A stretch of 64,000 bases of DNA from Yponomeuta sedellus (taxonomy: Eukaryota > Arthropoda > Insecta > Lepidoptera > Yponomeutidae): positions 7,080,785 to 7,144,784 of the forward strand of contig OW203730.1 of the NCBI GenBank assembly GCA_934045075.1. Reading direction: 5' to 3'. Positions 1 to 13,082 of this stretch are shown one piece after another (position 1 is the first letter of the stretch; each line of letters opens with the position of its first letter). The notes beneath the pieces are model-generated. The model was not told the origin of the DNA and ran no database searches. It saw only the letters and a program-made list of their open reading frames with translations. Both the position numbers and the translations under genes were made by a program.

Positions 1-182
1 GAAATCCTAAGTAGGGGCCTACGAACAGGTTAGCAAATAATCTGGAACAGCTGACGTGTTCTGTGGAAGATTGATCGTACTGGGAATTCGTTAACAGATT
101 TGAACAAACGCTATTGCGGATGGGATTCATAATGGAGATGGAAGTATTCGAAGATATTAATATAGAATTTCATTAAAAACAT

Positions 183-292
183 ACTATAAACTCACGCCTG
201 TATCCCAGAGTCAGGAAGGCAGTGACCAGGGTCTGCCGCTTGCCACGATCTGTACAGATCTGTTCCACTTCTTCAACCTTCATTAGTCTTCA
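183..292 (+). repeat. Interspersed repeat fragment ('CTCACGCCTGTATCCC' family)
   Basis: The block opens with CTCACGCCTGTATCCCAGAG and continues through a GCAG..GACCAGG..CTGCC..TTGCCACGAT segment. A close relative sits at 27262-27358 in the same orientation, and shorter inverted pieces lie at 15040-15100 and 56335-56398. Several diverged copies in one window show a dispersed repeat, probably the tail of a SINE or LINE. I cannot assign the family. Confidence 0.6.
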
Positions 293-3040
293 TATTTGAG
301 TTATATTAAAGAAGTTTAATATTACTCAAGTGAATTTTAATTTCTTTTAAAACCCGAATTCATTGTACACTACAGAAATCTAGAACGATTGTTAAATTTT
401 TCATTATTACCATTATAGCCTAAATTGCCACAGAAAGATGCCAGTATCGCATTAAGTAATTTGCTTGGACACACAACAATTGCCACCTCAAAGCGCGGTG
501 CATAAATTTGAATAAAAATCTAATCATTGCCAAACTCGTGGACCGGTGTACTCGTGCATAAAATTCCGATCGCTAAAAGCTAAACAAGGTTTCTTTTAAG
601 TCGAGCGTTGCGGAGAGAAATGATTTTTTTTTATTGTGACAATACTTCTTAAAAACGCTTATATACTATGGTTTGTAATGTGAAGGACAACCGATAGGTC
701 ACGACGCTTTGATTTAGGAATAAAAAGAAAGAATATTCGTACGAGCAGCCAACTTGATTTGTCGCAGTGAAAGTCACGACGTTGTTGCTTTTAACCAGTT
801 TTGAAAACACAGAAATAAACTTAAAATAGGGACAAGTAGTTCCAACAATCCTGGAACAAGAATAACTCATTAAAAAATAAAACATGAAATAAATTGAAAT
901 TTACTAGTTCATTCACCAGTAATATTCCAACATTACCTGCGATTTCTACTGATTCAAACAATAGAAGAACAATTTCGCTAACAAAGCACTCCATTAGTAT
1001 AGAGGAATTACGTTTAGGGCAATTACGTGTACAATTAGTAGGATCTTGATACATTTACCTCTCTCACTTCCGAGAAGTAATTACAAGTTTGTTTTATCGT
1101 GTTTAATTTATGCGGATAAGATACATTAAAGTTAATAGCCGAACATTCACCTTTAACATCCACGTGAACACTGCTGTAAAAAAATCACCGTAATTTTACA
1201 GGGATAATTTGCATATTATCATGCTATGAGAGGCCTATTTTTCCTTAGCTAAAGACCGGAGCGTATGAGATGGTTTGTTGTCGGGGGCACTAATTACCAG
1301 TCCTCCAGTTCCAAAGAAGATAGCCGTAGCCTGTAACTGGTATAATTTAGTTAATTGGTACACGACAAACAAGAAGGACGTTAAAGAAAACAAAATTTAA
1401 ATGAAATGGGGACACCAAATAAAGTATAGGATAAAATGTTTGGTAGAAAAGACCTCTAACATACGGTAAATCCGAAGAAAACAAAACATTACATTTCAAA
1501 TTTCTTAGAGGCTTTCGAAGAGGATAGAGGTTCACATTTTCCCAACAAGGAAATAACAATTTAACAGTAGAAAACGGCAATCGGAAAAACGCCAACCGGG
1601 CAAATGCAAACATATGTATGGAAAGTATCTCTTTGGCTCGCCTCCATATGGTGATATTTTATTAGTTTCTTGTGTACGCCATAGAACAGCCGGCCGAAGC
1701 ATTCGTTCTCCATTTTACGTACGGAAGCTTTTCAATTCAATGGGCTCAGTTCAGTGCAAGCATTTCGGAAATGCGGATATTATATTTTTGTGGATATTAT
1801 AAGCGGCTTTGGCGTATGCTAATAGCCCTGTAAGAAATAACCCGAGTTACCACTGTATTCGAGTATAGATCGCGAGGCGCTCTGATATTATTAAAGGTCA
1901 AAGCAGAAAAAATTACAAAAATATTTCAGTACTTCCATCCCACCATTGAGTGACTTTCTCGTTACTACATTGTATGGCTCCTTTGAATTCATAAGCTTTG
2001 CAAACTTTCGTCCGCTACAGAAGCACTTTGTGAAGTGGCTAATTAACAGTCTAAGTAACTTATGCGACATAAGACTGATTGATTAGAATGAAAAGAACGA
2101 CTGAGTTCCTTTGACTGAAATATTCGTGAGGACTCCAAAAAGGAGTAATTAATGTCTTTATAAAACATCGTTTTAGCGAACCAATCCCAGAGGTTATGAT
2201 AATCCAAATGACTCCATAATGTTCACGTTGAGTTAACAGAAATATTCCCTAGACATTTTTCGTCTGATTTCATTGAGTCTTTTTTCCATTAAAAAGAAGG
2301 TGACTCAGTGGTGGCCCCATAATTAAGTCAAAATCTGTAAACGGGATTCATGACAAGATCATCAACTGTTAATTGGCAAAGGTTCAACTGTTAATTAGCA
2401 AATGTATCTTCACGGCATTTTGGACACAACCATACCGCGAAAAAGAATTCCATCAGCAAAGCCTTAGTTTCTATATTATAATTCGCACGAGTTACTCCAA
2501 TTTGACGACATTGCGATCCAATTGCTTAATAGCCTATAATGTCAAATAACAGCAATTTCCGTGCTAATATCACACAACTAAATAACTAAACGTTTATTAT
2601 TTGCTAGGTTCGGCACGTAAGGTTAATATGCTGTCAATGGTTAGAAGAAGAGTTTACAAAAAATATGCGATAAAGAAACAGCATAGCATCAGTTAGGTAG
2701 CCGTATAGGTACCTAAGGCTTGTGGTTTTCTAGCTTCCTATGGGTAGGTACATTGTACGGCAGGATATTAACAATTTGTTCCTGACGTGCATCTATCACC
2801 GGTAATATCCGCGAAAAGTTTGCATCAGGACGTGTCGATGAATACAATCTAGAGACACTCACTAGGCCGCCAATTGAACTATTTTTCGATGTAATAAAAC
2901 TGTTACTGTAATTTCTGGGCACAACTAATAATGCTCTATGCATTTACGAGTATATACATCATCGCAATATCTGTCATAAACATAAGCTAACATAAGTCTC
3001 ATCCAGCCTATACCTCTCTCAGAAAGAGAGTATTGGTGGC
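293..3040. other. No gene seen
   Basis: AT-rich sequence with stops in all frames. The short open frames here show no recognisable domain, signal peptide or splice structure. I see no tRNA-like block or clear repeat. Confidence 0.5.
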
Positions 3041-3047
3041 TTCAATC

Positions 3048-3113
3048 ATACCTTGTTGCTTACTACATGGTCACTACTTAGTAGTAGTGATCATGTAGTA
3101 AGCAATAAGGTAT
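3048..3113. repeat. Imperfect 31-bp inverted repeat (hairpin)
   Basis: Arms 3048-3078 and 3083-3113 are reverse complements with two mismatches and a 4-base loop. It is probably a MITE remnant. I found no target duplication around it. Confidence 0.75.
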
Positions 3114-3969
3114 CACTTACTACTATATACTTACATGCTTATCACTTACTATACCTAAATAACTCAGACACATAAGCTTCCTTTCTTACATCCCTTTACG
3201 GAAGCAACATATTAACTAAATATCAAAGCTGTTGTGATTCTTGTCAATTTCGTGCTCGGAATCCGTAAAAAAACAGGAGGTGGACAAAATATGGACGTCC
3301 CCAAACGGAATCGAACCCAATCAAGCATATATATCTTTTACCACAAACACCATCTAATTGAGCAAATACTACGTAACCGGGTTTTTGTTCCTACATTTCA
3401 GAAATCAGCAAAGGAATCCTCGATCCAATAGGGAATCAGATAGCAATGGTAACTACACTCGGAACTTCGACCTGTTTCTTGTTACGCGCGCAGAATCTAT
3501 TTGGTGAGTTAACACATTTTCTTTGTCGGGGAACAGTCTCGGATTTTCTTAGAAAGATAAGGTTGCAACCGAGTTTGTATGCACAAGAGAAAGTCCAGAA
3601 GAAATGTTCAGCTCCACAGAGAAGGGAAACAGTCCTACAGTAAACGAAAGTAAAGTAATAATAAAGATTAGCTCTACGAGGTGCACATAATAAGTATTTT
3701 TTAAATCTCACTAGCTGACCGACCTGACATTTTCTTTTACTAAAACCTTGTCCTGACTGATCTGACAAACACAGCCAGGAAAAATTAGCCAAATAATACT
3801 TTAAACAATAATAATACGTAGTTATATATAAAACTGGTCTAATCGCGATTATTTATTAGATAATACGTAATTACCTTAATCTCTACCCGTTTAATATAGG
3901 TATAACTATGTACGAGTATCGCAAATCATTATGAAATAATAATACGGGTCACAGAATCATCATTATCAT

Positions 3970-4119
3970 ACCTGCGGCTTTTAAACTTCTGACAGTAAGG
4001 CCCGCCACTGTCTCATAATCCTTCACCACCGGACTTAGCCCCCGTGGTGGAATATGGCCTAACCTTCCTGCGCTGCAGGAAGAAACCCGTGCCCCAGCAG
4101 TGGGAACATACAAAGGGTT
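3970..4119 (-). repeat. Copy of the 'TATGTCCCCACTGCTGG' repeat, minus strand
   Basis: On the minus strand this reads the same blocks as the longer copies at 4824-5187 and 57704-58054: the CCCCAGCAGTGGG block, CTTCCTGC..GCAGGAAG, ATGGCCTAACC and ACAGTAAGGCCCGCC. It keeps only the first 150 bases of the roughly 350-base repeat. The open frames across it recur in other copies and are not a gene. Confidence 0.7.
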
Positions 4120-4244
4120 GGTATAACACAATCATCATACGCCATTATTTCCATTTATACAGATCTAAAACTACGGCAGTCGATTCCACAGAAATGAGTT
4201 TACATAGTTACATTGAAAGCCAATCTTTGAAAAATATTGCTTTT

Positions 4245-4316
4245 GCAAAAGATAGCTAGATAGGTACTCGCATAAGCGACCGAGCTTATGCGAGTACCTA
4301 TCTAGCTATCTTTTGC
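4245..4316. repeat. Perfect 33-bp inverted repeat with 6-base loop
   Basis: Arm 4245-4277 (GCAAAAGATAGC...CGCATAAGC) is exactly complementary to 4284-4316, with loop GACCGA at 4278-4283. Perfect arms in otherwise diverged DNA point to a recent event: a young MITE remnant, a snap-back duplication, or possibly an expressed hairpin. No protein or pol III signal is visible. Confidence 0.9.
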
Positions 4317-4823
4317 TGATCAGGAATTATGAATAGTAAAGCTCGTCCACGCTTGACTTAAATTATTTCGTAAAACAGTGCAAAGACATGGGCTGACTAC
4401 GAGAATGTTCGTATCATACAATGGCAGAGTAGATTTTTCAATGCAGTGTTAAGACAATATCTTCAACAGTACAATTACATTAAAGAGTGTCCCGCTATCA
4501 CCAAGTTGTGTTTCTTAGAAATCTCCCTAAACTGAAACTATTATTTAAGTCAATAAATCTCCTTTGACTTCCATAAGCTTCATTTCTTTGTTAAATGATT
4601 TTGCTACCAAGACGGACGTCGACAGCAACTGGAACTATTTAACACCATGCCGTTCAAAGTTTCAGGTCATCTCAAGAACGAATAATCGAAGGAAAGCGTG
4701 CCACGAAGCGAGGAAGCGGGGAATTATTAATGAGAGGAGACGCTGCAGCGACAAGGAGGCAAGAAGCTGCGAAAATGAATGAGCTCGCAACCTTAAGGGC
4801 TGCGCCACATTTGTCACGTCGTT

Positions 4824-5187
4824 ATCAACCCTTGTATGTCCCCACTGCTGGGGCACGGGTCTCTTCCTGCATCGCAGGAAGGTTAGGCCATACTCCACCA
4901 CGGGGGCCAAGTCCGGGTTGGTGGAGGATTGTAAGACAGTGGCGGGCCTTACTGTCAGAAGTTATCAAGCCGCTCATACAGCCTCTGACATGGCTTAACG
5001 ACTACCATTATATGACAGCCGGCACCAAAGGCTTAACGTGCCTTGCGAAGCACGGAAGCGCTCGGAAAAATGCCAATAGTGTTAGTCACGGGACGCTCAC
5101 CCATCCCGTACCTGACCGCGCCTGTTGATGCTTAACCAAGTGATGGATTCCAATCACACGGTTCGCCTAGGCCACGAGCGCTTCCGT
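4824..5187 (+). repeat. Long copy of the 'TATGTCCCCACTGCTGG' repeat
   Basis: This is about 350 bases of dispersed repeat, matched along its length by 57704-58054. Shared blocks run in the same order: CCCTTGTATGTCCCC, GGCACGGGTCTC, TAGGCCATACTCCACCACG, TTGGTGGAGGATTGTAAGAC, GACATGGCTTAACGACTA, GCGCTCGGAAAAATGCCA and TAGGCCACGAGC. The open frames through it are unlikely to be a free-standing gene. Family not identified. Confidence 0.75.
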
Positions 5188-5344
5188 CACATCTAAAGAG
5201 CAGATTAATTAGAGCGTTAGAAAAAATAATTTGCATCACACACACACAAATATGAAACTCATATTATCCCTACTCATTCGTAGACGACCATCACACTTGC
5301 ATGTTCTTAAAACTTCAATCAGGCAATCACTCAATCAGTATTCG

Positions 5345-5455
5345 TGCAATGCTGGACATCGGCCTCTCCTAAGCATGTCACTTTCTGTCCTCGGCTATCC
5401 TTATCCAGCCGTTGCAAGCGAACTGCTTCAGAACGTCGGTCCAGTGAGGTGGTGA
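5345..5455 (-). pseudogene. LINE reverse-transcriptase C-terminal fragment
   Basis: The plus strand carries the lepidopteran tail block TGCTGGACATCGGCCTCTCC followed by CGGTCCAGTGAGGTGG. Other copies show this to be the complement of the end of a LINE RT ORF, the region that reads GRPPTRW...DD. Here the frame is full of stops, so it is a dead fragment without catalytic motifs. Confidence 0.5.
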
Positions 5456-8400
5456 GCTCGTAATATTTGTGATTTGAATGCACTATTGATAATTAATATG
5501 CTATTAAGGTATTAACTGCACGACTTAAGAATATATTGCATAATTATTATGATATTGACATGTAATATTTTCTTTTTGACATTTGTGAATTTGATTGTTA
5601 TTTCTAAATTGGATTGTTATTATGTACGGAGTCTTGACTTGTAATGAATATTACCAATAAATGATGTCTATGTACATGTCTATGTTTATATGGTACCACA
5701 TTGCAAATGTATCTCAGAGAGTCCAGGAGCCTAACTATGCACACCTAATCATCGTCTAACTGTCAAATCACATACTAATTTGACAGTTGGACAGTTGGAT
5801 TGAATTTGGTGCGCCCACTATAGGTGCTGACACCTGTATTACAGATTGTCATATACCACAAGTTTCGGAGTCGAAAAACATTGAAAATTTAATAAAATAT
5901 TAAAAGAAAATTTAATAATAATACTTAACTACATAGAAATGTAACTTAGTACACTATTCGCAATAAATTCATTCCATCATTAATTAAGTATATGAAGCGG
6001 AAAGGATACATAAATAGTTAAAATATCAAGGATAGCTCACGTTTGTAATGTTGGAAACATAAAAGAATAAGTTTTATAATATGATACTCGTAATTACCAA
6101 AAAGTGTCGTCGTACTAAACAAACAGCAAATTTTTTATGAATAAAGAAAAGGATTTTGCACTTAAGATTACAACGAAGCAAGATTAAACTTTCAGCTGAA
6201 AATTATTTAAAAGAATTTACAATGTTGAAAGTCGTAATCGTTAGTAGAGAAAAAGTTGGTCTAGATGTGTCCGTGGCCTTACAAAATGCTGAAGTAGTTA
6301 GCGAGAAGTTTGCTCTTGCATTGTTTACTGGCGATGTGTTTGGTAAATGGACGCGATTTATCTTCACTTGTTTAAAATACGCGGTATTTGCATATTGTGC
6401 CATTTATCACGCCTCTCCTTGAGGATCTACGTTAACTTTTTAATGGTTGCCACAGACCCTCACTGTGGTGGCGCTGGGAGCTGTAATAGGATTCCTCTAT
6501 CACACAGCGCGCTTATAAAAGTTAATAGCGCTTGCGTGTAACTAGTGTAATAATACGATTTTATGACGACGCGGGACTGCCTTTAGCCATTCACACACAA
6601 TGGCGGTACATGACGTCAATGACTGGCCTACTTTGTACTTCTAATAGTTCTAACATTTGCCCAGAACTGTAGCGTTTACAACTGCAAGTTTTGTCGTGAG
6701 TTTGCATTGCAAAGGGCAGGTTACGTTCCAGAAAGATTAATATTTGGTCGAGAAAACACGAAATACGATGAAAGGATGGCAATATTTGAGGAACGTCTTT
6801 CCTTTAGCTGATGTAAATACGCAAACAGCAGAGACGTACGCTGCGCACATCAAAATGTAGGTAAAAAAATATAAATTGGAATCTCATGAAATTGATGATA
6901 TTTTCTACATGAAGCACAATATAGTAAATGTTTATGGGGACAACGTTATCTCGTTTGTTGGCTGTTACGAATATGAAATTGGTTATCAAAACCACACTGT
7001 CATGGCAACATGTACCTTCATTGCCAATATTGATAGCATAAGTGGAATTAAAATAGAATTACAATACTACAGGTATCTCGAATAGGCAGTTTCATTTGGA
7101 AAAGTATTAGCATTAGCCAATACATACATACCTACAAATTAATGTAACTTACAGCGAGCGGTGATGTTTCTTTCACGCGTCATTACCTGCAACAAAACAA
7201 TAAAATACTTTTACACACTGCGATGCGAGCCGAAACGCGAACCGCCTCAATTGGGCGGAATATTTGGATTTATGAGTAATAATAACGTAACGGTAATAAT
7301 AACGTTACCGTTACCCACACACAATATTCTGTTTTCATGTCAGTGCTTCCTCCCGTTTCTCGTACACTAACAATTTGTTAATCATTGTTAAGGCTCCCAA
7401 TATGCGACAGATTTTTAGTGTACTAGAATACGGGGTTTCTAATGTAGAAACTATAACAGATATATACGAGTACATATATACGTATCTACGGAAAAGGAGA
7501 GTTTCCCAACACCAACAAATTAATCTGTCTTCAACTCTTGGATTTATCTTAGGTATGCTACGCAACTTGCTGTATGCATTGTATATTTTTTTAATCTCCT
7601 ATTTTTAAATTAACTTGATAACAACAGTGACATCTATTTATTTATAGATTTTGCTTTAAAGACCGCTTTTCTTTCAACAAGCGGCGAACGACAAATTGAC
7701 GTCAAAAAATCCCGTTTCTTTCAGCGTCAGCGCTGCGCATTTAGTTTCACAATAGGGTTGCTAGCATAATGAGAATAATAGTCCGCATTCTAATATCGAT
7801 AGGACGTAATGCGTGCATGTACAGAGTTCTCGATAACATTGAGTCTGCTTTTACATCTCGCTATACGTCTAGTCTAGCTCGCATGTTTTTACAATGACTA
7901 AATATTTCAGATTGTGCGAGCGATCATATGCCCATTCAAAAAAGTAATCTATTTCACACATTATAATAATAACTTCCACACACCACAATCCCTTGCCCTA
8001 GTTTGAAAATGTTCTTGACTGGTTAGTCAAGAACATTTTAAACTTGTAAATACATCCAGACTTACAATTATGCGAATTTGTGAAGGTGCTTCCTTACCAC
8101 GTCTAACTCGGCACAACCGGCACATCTCTCAGTTTGACTCAGTATTGTAGGTAGACTAAAACAAGACCAAAAAGACACGTCGGCAACCCTATTCCACACT
8201 GTAGCTGCGTTCCTGCACATTAATGAGAGCAAATTGGGTCACACCCGTGTCAGCAGTCAGCGCCTTTCTCATCCCATAGGAGAGGCATGAAGGATTTGAA
8301 TCAATTTCAGAGTTGTTTGCCTTTTCAAGTGGGGTAGCTCGTCATTATTTTACACTTAATGTTGAATAGGGATGATTAATGATGAAGTACAGTTTTATTA

Positions 8401-9084
8401 CTGCTCTGCGTGATATGTGGATTTACTCGTGTTCCGCCTCTAGTATGACATAATTTGTGCACTTGTGGCGCTCTTAAATTTAAAGGAGATTTTTTTAAGG
8501 GCGCATAGGTTTAGTGTTTTTTGGTACAATTTTACTCCAAAGTCATCTAGATTTTCAAATAGATACCTGGTTTAACGGTGAAAGTTCATTAAATCAGAGT
8601 AACGGTGTTATTTTGCATGAAATACTTTGATTTGATTGATTTGGTTTATATTCAGTTCGTATTTGCCTGACAGAAGATCATATTCTTCCCAAATACCGTA
8701 TCTAAAATACGTTTCACTATTTATTCCTCACGATTACATGTCGCTTCTCTTCGGTGTGGATAAAATATATTAGGTATATTTTTGAATATAGTTGGTAGAC
8801 TTGAGATGACAGTCTTGATAGTCTCACAGAGCACAATATAGTAATACAGAAAGTTGGACACTTCAAAGTTCGCTATATGGTGCCCCAGTCTGATTCGTGT
8901 CATGTCAGAAACCCGTCTGTCATGTCATGTTAACGGATCACTGCGGCCTAACTCGTGGCGCACGGCTTTGCAGAAGGATTTATGTCTTGTGAAAACAGGT
9001 AGCATGAAGCCCCAAGTCAATCTGAGGCAAACAGGTGACCATCAATAGACTTTTTACTGTTTCCAAAAACATTATTTATGTAGC
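5456..9084. other. No gene seen; small hairpins only
   Basis: No open frame here shows a recognisable domain. There is a 13-bp inverted repeat at 5757-5769/5778-5790. The words ATAGGGTTGC near 7754 and GCAACCCTAT near 8190 face each other but lack matching flanks, so I do not call a transposon. Confidence 0.4.
8006..8039. repeat. 15-bp perfect hairpin
   Basis: AAAATGTTCTTGACT at 8006-8020 and its exact complement at 8025-8039 flank the loop GGTT. It is short and could be a MITE core. Function unknown. Confidence 0.7.
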
Positions 9085-9238
9085 CTCCAAAAAACGGGGA
9101 GCTGTCGGACAAAGGCCTGTTTCTCCTATTAAACCAAGATTTTCGGTCATTTTTCACGTCTAACCACTCCGGAAAGAATTTGTTAAGATTTTCCCGCCAT
9201 CGTCTTCTCGGCCGTCCCCAAGGCCACGCGGTATTCAC
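9085..9238 (-). pseudogene. LINE RT C-terminal remnant (GRPRRRW motif)
   Basis: The minus strand encodes WGRPRRRWRENLNKFFPEW and then RKSWF, the usual end of an insect LINE (RTE-like) reverse transcriptase ORF, where GRP-x-x-RW and a downstream W are conserved. It is followed on the minus strand by the FGG/GACAGCTCC tail block. Only about 50 codons remain and no RT catalytic motif is present. It is a 5'-truncated dead copy. Confidence 0.6.
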
Positions 9239-12200
9239 TCGCTCACATATTCGGACGCTTGCGGCTTACGTGGCCGGCCCTGTTCAATTTCAATTTTCGG
9301 TTTGGCGGTCTGAACACCCACATCTGCTATACGCGTTTTAGAGCGCAGTGTGGTATTCCGGACACGATCTGTCCTCCCGTTGCCTAATTTGCTGCGCACC
9401 ATAGCTCTTTGGCAAACCTTGAGTTTGTTCCGACGGAGTTTGCAAAGGCGGTGTAGGTGGCGATTATCGGTGTGAGCCCTAGTACTGCAGGATACATGTC
9501 GATGAGTTGTAAGAAAAGCTTATAATTGATGTATCATCGTGAGCCAATGTTCCCTGTTGCTGGAATAGGCTACGTCTAGTGCTCGCTACAAAAAATTTAT
9601 GAGCTGGTGTGGTCATACTCTTACACTTATAACCATATGGAGATTAATAATTAGCTTATTGCAAGCACAAAATGTTTTACGTTTACTGCGCGGCTGAGTT
9701 CACAATACAAGCGAAACATGTGCTTGGACATTTTATGGGAGTGCACAATTTGCCTGTGGTAATTCATAATTTATAACTTTATTGCGACCGCGAAAATATC
9801 CTAAAACACAATATTACAGATCTTCTGGGGTATAAGTAGCTATTTAACAATGTCTATAAGGTAAAAACATGATTCAGGCTTTCTTGATGATTTATTTCTA
9901 CTTAGCACTGTTTATCTAGTAGACTAGTAGAGCTTCTGTGGTGCATGTCTCATGAAGACGGTCCATCAATTATGTCAAGGGCGCACAAGGACACGAATCT
10001 GTTGACACAGGCTGAATTGCAACATGGGACGCGTCGAAGAAATGACAGATTGTGGCGCTTATCGGCCGTGTCGCTTGACAGGAAGAGAACAAACTTCTGA
10101 AAGGAAGATCCAACTACCGCCAGATGTTTTACGAAGGTTTAATATAACGTACACGTACAGAGATACTCAACATCATTTTTCCAAATACCAATACTTCCAC
10201 TATGTGGAAAATAACTGGCGAGGACGGTCAAAACAACCCCAGCACTTCCATTGCACCATATAGTACCACTGCTATTTATAACTAATTTGTCGATGGAGAC
10301 TTATAATATTTTGTGCTGTATTGTACTGTATTGTATTCTCATCCATGTTAAAAAAATCGCTGACTATTTTCGCTGTTTATGAACTCACGATCTAAAAGAG
10401 TCACTGTTTAATACAAACAAATATCAAAACAGAGCTTTCCAAGACACAATAATATAATACTAAAAAATTACCGCTGTGGTTAGTAATTGGGTTTTTAAAC
10501 TTTTGCCTGGTGTGTCTGATGATCATAGGTCGGAGTAGGTATATTGATTTTAGATACTTGCGTCATGATATCATAACACGGACATGCATTTCTTCCGGAA
10601 TGTACCGGAGTTTCCAAAAATTTGGTAAACCGGACTCTCATGCGCTGTGATGATTGCTATAAAGTGATTTTTTTAACTGTTTCCAAGTTCTAAAACCTTC
10701 TTAAATAGTGAAAATAATTAAAACTTACCCGTACAAAAACAACTTCAAATGGGCCCAATCCAAGAGTAATCAATCGATGTCCGTAGTTATAAGCCAAATT
10801 CTTCGTTTTAAGTAGATTTCAGAAGACAGTAAACAAGCCAGGGTCAAGTCAAGATATTCACAACACATAAAATAAGCGCACTCCACGAACCGAAATAAGT
10901 GAGTGAGCCACTTGGTCTGAGGGCTTAGTGCGAGTTTTTTAACTACTCGATCGCGTTAACGTAAACTTATATTTCTATGGCATCGAGGAAGCGCCACCTA
11001 GCGACAAGTATGGAAATTAAAATTGCTGAGTGCGAGTTGTAATGGTTTACGTTGAGAAGTGTACACGTTTACCAGCCAAAACACAAATAAACGCGAGTGC
11101 GAGTTGTACTGTGACAGCGTTTTGCCAGTTCGAACAGTTAACTTACTCATACTCACTACGCAATGCTCGATTAACGCGGTAGTAAAGTTATTCGATTGGA
11201 TCTGTCAAACTCGCACTAAGCACACGTCGGTGCGAGCGCATGGTTTTCGAACAAACAGTCAATGAGTCATCCTGGATACTTGATTCTAATTGGTCAGATG
11301 CGTTGAGCATAGAGATAAGAGGACAAAAGACCCTGTTTGCCGGATGTCGTGTGTTGAAATGAATATTATTATTATATCATTTTATACATGCTTAGGCTTT
11401 TACTCCAACACTTTTACTACAACAAGGTTTTTACACACCAGTCATTTTTTACTATTAAATTCTGGTCATCTACGCCACTAGCAGCATAACGTTGAGAGTA
11501 TTGATACATTTTTAACTAGTTTCATGTAATAATTTCGATGTTTCGGTATTTTTATCTTAATAATCCGGAAACTCGGAGGCGTATCCATATTAACATATAC
11601 GTTTGATGTCAGTGACCTTAATTCAATATACCTACACCACTGCTGATGATATAATGCTGAAAATTGTGTGATAAACAGAACGAGTATTCCTATTGTAGAT
11701 TGGAGATTTTTTAATTTTATGTAAGCCCAGTAATTCAGAAATGTAAGCCAACTAGAGAGCACTAGACATCTCTCAGAGAGAAAGTCTCGCCATCATTACC
11801 TCGCATACATACAGCGGACTAGCAATTTCAAGCGATGTGAACACTTCTGGCATTAAACTTTCCATACGTTGTTTTCCTTTACAGGTAAGGTAGTATTGCT
11901 ACAATAAAATATAAATGACAAAGCTTAAAAACCAACGTCTTATCTTACTTATTTAAACAAAAAAGGAAATTACCTTTTGACCTTTGAAGCTGAAGAGATT
12001 TTAATTTGAAATAGTCCTTAATTACATCAGAAATCAGAGATAACGATTAACAACCTCACTTTTTGACGCAAACTCAGTCTCTTGACTGAACAACGGAAGC
12101 GGCAAATGAGAAATTAGAAATCCGAGGATTTGGAAAAGCTTAAAAGCGGGGCAGCGTGCGCAATGAAAAATTCAGAGGATGCATCAGCGAAAGCAAAGGA

Positions 12201-12600
12201 CTCGCAGTGGCAAAACTGAAAACTCCTTGCTTGCTCGCTGAATAAGTAATCTGCTGCATTCTGATGTCCGGCCGCTCGCTGGCCGCAAAGCGCTGCTAAT
12301 GAGGCTGAAGTGGGTCACGGCGTAGTCAGCGACCCTGGCTCTTTACTCTGCGATCAATGAACAGCAGGAGACTTTAAGAGAACTCTGAAATCGAAAGACG
12401 AACGCGCTTACGTTTAATCACTTTGCACCATTCTCGCTGGCAGCGTGTAACGTCTTTTAAAAATTGTTGACTGCGGTTCCTTTTATACACTTAGAAAATA
12501 TGCGGCAAAAAACAGCTATCACCAGAATCATGTAATTCTATAGGTTATTATTTTTGACAAAGAATTTACATAGAAAAAATCTTACGTTATTTCTAAAATA
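9239..12600. other. No gene seen
   Basis: No recognisable protein, RNA or repeat. The stretch at about 12050-12480 is more GC-rich than its surroundings and could be regulatory. It holds no open exon with splice sites that I can defend. Confidence 0.4.
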
Positions 12601-12615
12601 AACATAAGTTAAGTA

Positions 12616-12796
12616 CACTATTTTTTTTTTTTAATGCACTAACCCGTGCTAAGGAACAAATTTAAAAACCTATTTAGAGGCTAAAAATTTCACCCATGCC
12701 GGGATTCGAACCCGCAACCTCTGGTACGGATAGCCAGAGGTTGCGGGTTCGAATCCCGGCATGGGTGAAATTTTTAGCCTCTAAATAGGTTTTTAA
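12616..12796 (-). mobile_element. Fold-back tRNA-like element, single-hairpin copy
   Basis: The 181-bp element is flanked by an exact 12-bp duplication, ATAAGTTAAGTA, at 12604-12615 and 12797-12808. It starts with end A (CACTATTTTT..GCACTAACCCGTGCTAAGG). Two perfect 64-bp complementary arms follow (12661-12724 and 12734-12797) around a 9-base loop, TACGGATAG. The last base of the right arm overlaps the duplication. The arms hold the 3' half of the tRNA-like domain, including box B GGTTCGAATCC, and end B (AAATAGGTTTTTAA). The loop and its CTGG/CCAG stem are the anticodon hairpin of that domain, so the strand reversal lies exactly there. I infer mobilisation by a retroelement; no ORF is present. 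Confidence 0.9.
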
Positions 12797-13014
12797 ATAA
12801 GTTAAGTAGGTACATAAATATTTTTGAACGAAACCTGGTCGGACTTTTCCGATATAACAACACCCGTAAGTAAATCCGGACTAAAAGTCTACAATACATA
12901 AATATTTAAATATGCCTCGAAGTTTACAATTTTTTTTGTAGTGCCACGTTAGCCCTCATTTTTCAAAATCTAATCCTCAATCAACAATCATTAAAAATGT
13001 TAGCATATGCCTCT

Positions 13015-13082
13015 GCAGCTAATGAGATGATTTAAAGAGCGTCCAGTAGCATTTTCACTCACACTAGATGGGTGAAGTGACC
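13015..13082 (-). repeat. tRNA-SINE 3' fragment (family of 32768)
   Basis: Read on the minus strand, it matches the 3' part of the SINE at 32768-33175: the TTCACCCATCTAGTGTGAGTG, GGACGCT and CATCTCATTA blocks. The pol III head is absent, so this is a truncated copy. Confidence 0.6.

Noticed and set aside
7754..8195. Facing ATAGGGTTGC / GCAACCCTAT words as transposon ends
   Set aside because: Only 10 bp match, flanks share no duplication, and the interior codes for nothing recognisable.
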